Assembly: GCF_015711645.1 (NCBI RefSeq)
Contig: NZ_JABTEX010000001.1
Location: 1,860,001-1,924,000 of the forward strand
Source: Planomonospora sp. ID82291
Lineage (GTDB): Bacteria; Actinomycetota; Actinomycetes; Streptosporangiales; Streptosporangiaceae
Direction of reading: 5' to 3'
Length of the DNA stretch: 64,000 nt
The notes under the pieces were generated by a model. It searched no databases and was not told where the DNA came from. It worked only from the letters and a program-made list of their open reading frames with translations. Shown here piece by piece: positions 60,645 through 64,000 of this stretch. Position 1 is the stretch's first letter. Every line of letters begins with the position of its first letter. The translations under genes were made by a program, and so were the position numbers.

Positions 60645-60936
60645 TCACCATCGGACGGCCCGCGAAGGCCCAGGACTGCATGCCGCCTCCGACGTTGACC
60701 GCGTCCCGGCCCACGTGGTTGAGCCAGGCCGCGGCGTGCGCGGAGCGCCCGCCCACCCGGCAGACCACGTAGACGGGGACGTCGCCGGGGACCTCCTCCA
60801 CCCGCGCCTGCAGCTCCCCCAGCGGGATGTGCACGGCCGCGGGCGCGTGCCCCGCCCGCCACTCGTCGTCCTCACGCACGTCCAGCAGGAACGCCTCATC
60901 GGGTACGGCCTGCGCGTCGACCTCGGGAACACTCAT
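60613..60936 (-). CDS. Rhodanese-like domain protein
   Basis: 107 aa from ATG 60936; ATG 60945 is the alternative. Single rhodanese domain: 'VPDEAFLLDVREDDEWRAGH', 'VYVVCRVGGRSAHAAAWLNH' with the active Cys in C-R-V-G-G-R, 'GGMQSWAFAGRPM'. It can carry persulfide sulfur. Its place between tenA and the riboswitch-controlled permease suggests a role with thiamine sulfur (inference). Confidence 0.93.
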   Translation of the reverse strand: MSVPEVDAQAVPDEAFLLDVREDDEWRAGHAPAAVHIPLGELQARVEEVPGDVPVYVVCRVGGRSAHAAAWLNHVGRDAVNVGGGMQSWAFAGRPMVSETGQDPFVA

Positions 60937-60997
60937 GGCCCCCATGATGCCCGCTCGGCGGACCGCCCCGCCCGCCCCGGAGGGAATCCCCCACAGG

Positions 60998-61603
60998 TCA
61001 GGGCACGTCCCAGAAGGCGAGCTCGTGGGCCATCCCCTCGGCGAACAGCTCCCGGGCCCGCCGCGGGTCGGGAGCCGCCTCGTCGATCATCACGGCGATG
61101 CGCCCGGTCAGCTCCGCGAAGCCGGGGTGGGCGTAGGTGTCGACCCAGGCGCGGTAGCGCGGCTCGGCGGGCGGGTTCTCGGCCAGGATGCGGCCCAGCG
61201 TCGAGTAACCCCACATGCAGGGGTAGAGCGCCGCCAGCCCTTCGGCGTAGGTCGCGGCCGAGTCGAGCAGGAACGCGGTGTAGGCCGCGCACGCCGGCCC
61301 CTTGCGCGCCCCCTCCAGATCGGCCCCGAACTCCGCGGACAGGGAGCGGTGCAGGTCCAGCTCCTCGTGGAAGGTCGCGTGGGCCAGGTCCACCAGGTCG
61401 CCGAGGTGCCCGTCGGGCGCCTGCCAGGCCAGCCGGGAGAACACCCGGACGTAGTCCAGCAGGAAGAGGTAGTCCTGCTCCAGCCATGACCGGAACACCG
61501 GTTCGGCCAGGTCGCCCCGGGCGATCCCGGCCACCGTCGGGTGGGCGAGCTGCGCGTCGAGCAGGGGGCGGCCGACGGCGTGCAGTTCCGCAGAGATGCT
61601 CAT
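60998..61603 (-). CDS. tenA: TenA family aminopyrimidine aminohydrolase
   Basis: 201 aa from ATG 61603 (MSISAEL); GACAAT nine bases upstream suggests a leaderless or very short leader. 'HPTVAGIARGDLAEPVFRSW', 'LEQDYLFLLDYVRVFSRLAW', 'ALYPCMWGYSTLGRILAENP' with the TenA-C active Cys, and 'GMAHELAFWDVP' with the late Glu. It converts degraded thiamine pyrimidine to hydroxymethylpyrimidine for reuse. Upstream gene of the salvage cluster. Confidence 0.93.
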   Translation of the reverse strand: MSISAELHAVGRPLLDAQLAHPTVAGIARGDLAEPVFRSWLEQDYLFLLDYVRVFSRLAWQAPDGHLGDLVDLAHATFHEELDLHRSLSAEFGADLEGARKGPACAAYTAFLLDSAATYAEGLAALYPCMWGYSTLGRILAENPPAEPRYRAWVDTYAHPGFAELTGRIAVMIDEAAPDPRRARELFAEGMAHELAFWDVP

Positions 61604-61787
61604 AGGCCGGGGATTGTCGCAGACCCCGGCCCGTCCGGCGGACCGGGGTACGGCGCAGCCGGACGATACGGCTGGACGGCCCGGCGACGGCACGGATGGC
61701 ACGGCCCGGACCGGACCGGCGGCGGGGCGGCCCGGACGACACGGCCCGGACCGGGGCAGCGGCCGGACCGGGCCGGATCGGGCCGGG

Positions 61788-62342
61788 TCAGGTCAGCGCG
61801 GCGGCGCCGAAGGAGACGCTGAACCGCCTGCACCAGATGGTCACGGTCCGCAGGTCGTCCAGGTCGGCCCCGGCGGGGATGGCGTAGTTCGCGTCGCCCT
61901 TGTTGCCCTTGAGCTCGCCCAGCTCCAGGTGTTCTCCGTCGTCGAGGTTGAACCACCCGTCCCGGCCCTCCTTGACCGGCTGGTCGCTCAGCCAGACCCG
62001 CAGGTCCGGCCCGTCGGAGGTGTCCAGGTCCTCGATCCTCAGCACCCGGCCGCCGTCGGCCAGCTCCAGGACCTCGGCGGTGCCCGCCGTATCGTGCTCG
62101 TGGGAGACGAACCTGCCGGTCGCCAGGGTCTTCGGCCAGGTGGCGGGCCTCGCGGACGCACCCGGCGCGGACGACGCGGACGAGGCGGGTGCGGTGACCG
62201 CCACCGGCGGCGCCTCGTTCACCTCCACGGTGGTGAACAGCCGCCACGGCTGGAACAGGTACAGGGCGACGGCGAGCCCGGCGGCGCCGAGCGCCAGGAC
62301 CGCCCGGACGACGGGGCGGCGGAACGGTCTCTTCATCCTCAC
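61788..62342 (-). CDS. Membrane-anchored DM13-domain protein
   Basis: 184 aa; GTG 62342 is well spaced after GGGAGG, ATG 62336 is the alternative. One N-terminal membrane segment (residues 12-32), a Ala/Ser linker, then DM13: 'GRFVSHEHDTAGTAEVLELA', 'LRIEDLDTSDGPDLRVWLSD', 'LGELKGNKGDANYAIPAGAD', 'TVTIWCRRFSVSFGAAALT' with the single late Cys expected of the family. DM13 domains are proposed to take part in redox chemistry at the cell surface. Confidence 0.88.
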   Translation of the reverse strand: MRMKRPFRRPVVRAVLALGAAGLAVALYLFQPWRLFTTVEVNEAPPVAVTAPASSASSAPGASARPATWPKTLATGRFVSHEHDTAGTAEVLELADGGRVLRIEDLDTSDGPDLRVWLSDQPVKEGRDGWFNLDDGEHLELGELKGNKGDANYAIPAGADLDDLRTVTIWCRRFSVSFGAAALT

Positions 62343-62496
62343 GGGCCCTCCCGGCGTGCTGTCGGCTTCGCCCCGAAGGTACGCCCGCGTTCCCGTCCCG
62401 GCGGTTACGTGGTTCTTACGGCCCGGCGCCCGGCGGTGCGGCAGGACGACGATACGGGGACACGGGCCTGCGGGCGTGCCGCACTAAGGTCGGGGC

Positions 62497-63132
62497 ATGA
62501 CCACCATCGCCGAAGAAGTCCTCCTCCTCGCCCACGAGGAGACCGAGGGCAAGCCACTGGTCGGGGCGACGCAGCTGGACTCCGCGCTCGGCGGCGCGCT
62601 GCTGGCGGAGCTCGCCGTGAACGGCCGCATCGACCTCGACGGGAAGAAGGTCGCGGTCAAGGACACGACCCCGCTGGGGGACGGGGAACTGGACGCGGTG
62701 CTCACCCGGATCGCCGGGGAGGCCAAGGAGCGCAAGCCCGACTGGTGGGTCTACCGGCTCTCCTCGGCCAAGCTCCGCAAGCGCCTGCTCGTCGGGCTGG
62801 CCGAGCGCGGAGTCCTGAACGAGGAGCACCGCAGGATCCTGGGGATCTTCCCCGTCGCCCGCTATCCGGAGCGCGATCCGCGCGTGGAGCGGGACATCCG
62901 CGAGCGGGTGCAGAGCGTGCTGGACGGAGCGGACCCGGACGAGCGGGTGGCCGTGCTGATCGCCATCCTGCACGCGGCCAAGATCGATCGCAAGGCGTTC
63001 CCCGGCGTGCGCAAGGAGCGCGTCAAGGAGATCACCGAGAGCGAGTGGGTGGGCCGGGCCGTGGCCAAGACCATCGACTCCGTCAACTCCGCCATCGCGG
63101 CCGGGGCCGCGGCCGCCGCCGCGGCGTCCTGA
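62497..63132 (+). CDS. GPP34 (GOLPH3-like) family phosphoprotein homologue
   Basis: 211 aa; ATG 62497 with TAAGGT six bases upstream, so likely leaderless. GPP34 marks: 'AEEVLLLAHEETEGKPLVGA', 'ALGGALLAELAVNGRIDLDG', 'LLVGLAERGVLNEEHRRILG', 'FPVARYPERDPRVERDIRER'. The eukaryotic members bind PI4P at the Golgi; bacterial ones are common in actinomycetes and have no known role. Ends in an Ala run. Confidence 0.92.
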   Translation: MTTIAEEVLLLAHEETEGKPLVGATQLDSALGGALLAELAVNGRIDLDGKKVAVKDTTPLGDGELDAVLTRIAGEAKERKPDWWVYRLSSAKLRKRLLVGLAERGVLNEEHRRILGIFPVARYPERDPRVERDIRERVQSVLDGADPDERVAVLIAILHAAKIDRKAFPGVRKERVKEITESEWVGRAVAKTIDSVNSAIAAGAAAAAAAS

Positions 63133-63155
63133 AGCCCGGGCCGGGGACGGTCCCG

Positions 63156-64000
63156 CTACTTGCCGAGCACGTCCTTGGGGACCGGCTTGTCCTCGGCCAG
63201 GGCCTTGAACATGCGCAGGGCCTTCTCGCGGTCCCACTTGACGACCGACTGGCCGCCGATGGTGGGCAGCGAGCCGATCGGCACGACCGTGGTGACGGGG
63301 TTGTCGCCCATCGCCAGGGCGAGGGAGAGCAGGTCGAACGAGCCGGTCTCGGTCCCGACGGCCACCGAGTCGGTGGCGCTGAGCGCCAACGGGATGGACG
63401 TGAAGGGGTTGAGCAGGACGCCCGGGCCGGCGGCCTTCTTCACCACGGCGGAGAAGAACTGGCGCTGGCGCTGGGTCCGGTCGAAGTCGGGGATGGCCCC
63501 GGTGGCGCGGGTGCGGACGTAGCCGAGGGCGGTGCCGCCGTCGAGCGTCTGCACGCCCTTCTTCAGGTCGATCCCGGCCTTGGGGTCCTTGATGTTCTGC
63601 TTGACGTCGATCTCGACGCCGCCGATGGCGTCCACGATGCCCACGAAGCCGCCGAAGCCGATCTCCATGTAGTTGTCGATCCGCAGCCCGCTGACCTGCT
63701 CGACCGTCTTGGCCAGCAGTTTCGGCCCGCCGTCGGAGTAGGCGTAGGCCGCGTTGAGCTTGTCGCTGCCGTGGCCCTCGATCGGGACGTAGGAGTCGCG
63801 CGGCAGGCTGACCAGGGTCGGGCGGCCGTCGCCGTCCGGGATGTGCAGCAGCATCATCGTGTCGGTGCGGCGGCCCACGGAGCTGCCGGTGGCGAGCTTG
63901 CGGCGCTGGGCCTTGGTCAGGCCCTCCCGGCTGTCGGAGCCGACCAGCAGCCAGTTCGTGCCGGGGGTGTCGGCGGGACGCCCCTCGTAGTCGCCGAGCG
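63156..64000 (-). CDS. LytR-CpsA-Psr family glycopolymer ligase (N-terminus beyond the window)
   Basis: 281 codons visible, open to the right edge. LCP core: 'NWLLVGSDSREGLTKAQRRK', 'GRRTDTMMLLHIP', 'LVSLPRDSYVPIEGHGSDKL', 'NAAYAYSDGGPKLLAKTVEQ', 'DNYMEIGFGGFVGIVDAIGG', 'GYVRTRATGAIPDFDRTQRQ'. The Arg/Asp residues that bind polyprenyl pyrophosphate are kept. It attaches glycopolymers (teichoic acid or arabinogalactan type) to peptidoglycan. The membrane anchor is outside the window. Confidence 0.94.
   Translation of the reverse strand, partial: LGDYEGRPADTPGTNWLLVGSDSREGLTKAQRRKLATGSSVGRRTDTMMLLHIPDGDGRPTLVSLPRDSYVPIEGHGSDKLNAAYAYSDGGPKLLAKTVEQVSGLRIDNYMEIGFGGFVGIVDAIGGVEIDVKQNIKDPKAGIDLKKGVQTLDGGTALGYVRTRATGAIPDFDRTQRQRQFFSAVVKKAAGPGVLLNPFTSIPLALSATDSVAVGTETGSFDLLSLALAMGDNPVTTVVPIGSLPTIGGQSVVKWDREKALRMFKALAEDKPVPKDVLGK

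Overview
The window is about 70% G+C with strong third-position G/C, many GTG (and a few TTG) starts, many starts without a Shine-Dalgarno but preceded by a TAGxxT-type -10 box, and markers such as the bacterial proteasome activator Bpa, an EspI/MinD-like ATPase, WXG100-type proteins and LytR-CpsA-Psr ligases. This fits a spore-forming actinomycete, most likely Streptosporangiales/Streptosporangiaceae. The family-level call is inference.

Layout. 0-10 kb: acetyltransferases, a NUDIX-NYN fusion, a two-gene permease/His-rich protein operon, two divergent secreted proteins, a TetR/DHA2 efflux pair and a metallopeptidase-like protein that has lost its zinc site. 10-12.6 kb: gene relics and lineage-specific proteins. 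12.6-15.4 kb: a GntR regulator, then a membrane Ser/Thr kinase and a separate single-PASTA protein. 15.7-25.2 kb: a complete type I restriction-modification locus (hsdM, hsdS, hsdR) followed without real gaps by a YgjP-type metalloprotease, a second N-6 DNA methylase and, at 25.3-26.8 kb, a cytoplasmic TPR-tailed Ser/Thr kinase. 26.9-30.2 kb: a tight three-gene cassette of a DUF262 protein, an OLD/DUF3696-type ATPase and an unrecognised third protein. 30.2-33.7 kb: a WXG100-like small protein, a lipoprotein, a large WXG-headed protein and a secreted SH3-like protein, probably a type VII secretion-linked cargo locus. The island is bracketed by two 157-bp direct repeats (97% identical) from the 3' end of a methyltransferase gene, at 10,285 and 34,619.

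34-39 kb: the intact methyltransferase, an orphan chemoreceptor, a VOC protein, relics of an IS256 transposase and a tyrosine integrase, an SMI1/KNR4 protein and tRNA-Ser(UGA). 39-64 kb is mostly core chromosome: MinD-like ATPase, quinone oxidoreductase, Bpa, HAD phosphatase, cold shock protein, serS, pheA, three glycosyltransferases of probable lipoglycan synthesis around a large membrane protein, STAS and HATPase regulators, a two-component system, a YidC paralogue, MGMT, a thiamine salvage cluster (TPP riboswitch, cytX, rhodanese, tenA), a DM13 protein, a GPP34 protein and a truncated LytR-CpsA-Psr ligase at the right edge.

The best candidate for an undescribed system is the DUF262 / DUF3696 ATPase / unknown cassette at 26,878-30,163, next to the kinase-plus-methylase extension of the type I R-M locus. 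A second feature is the unusual number of short, young tandem repeats between genes and across stop codons.
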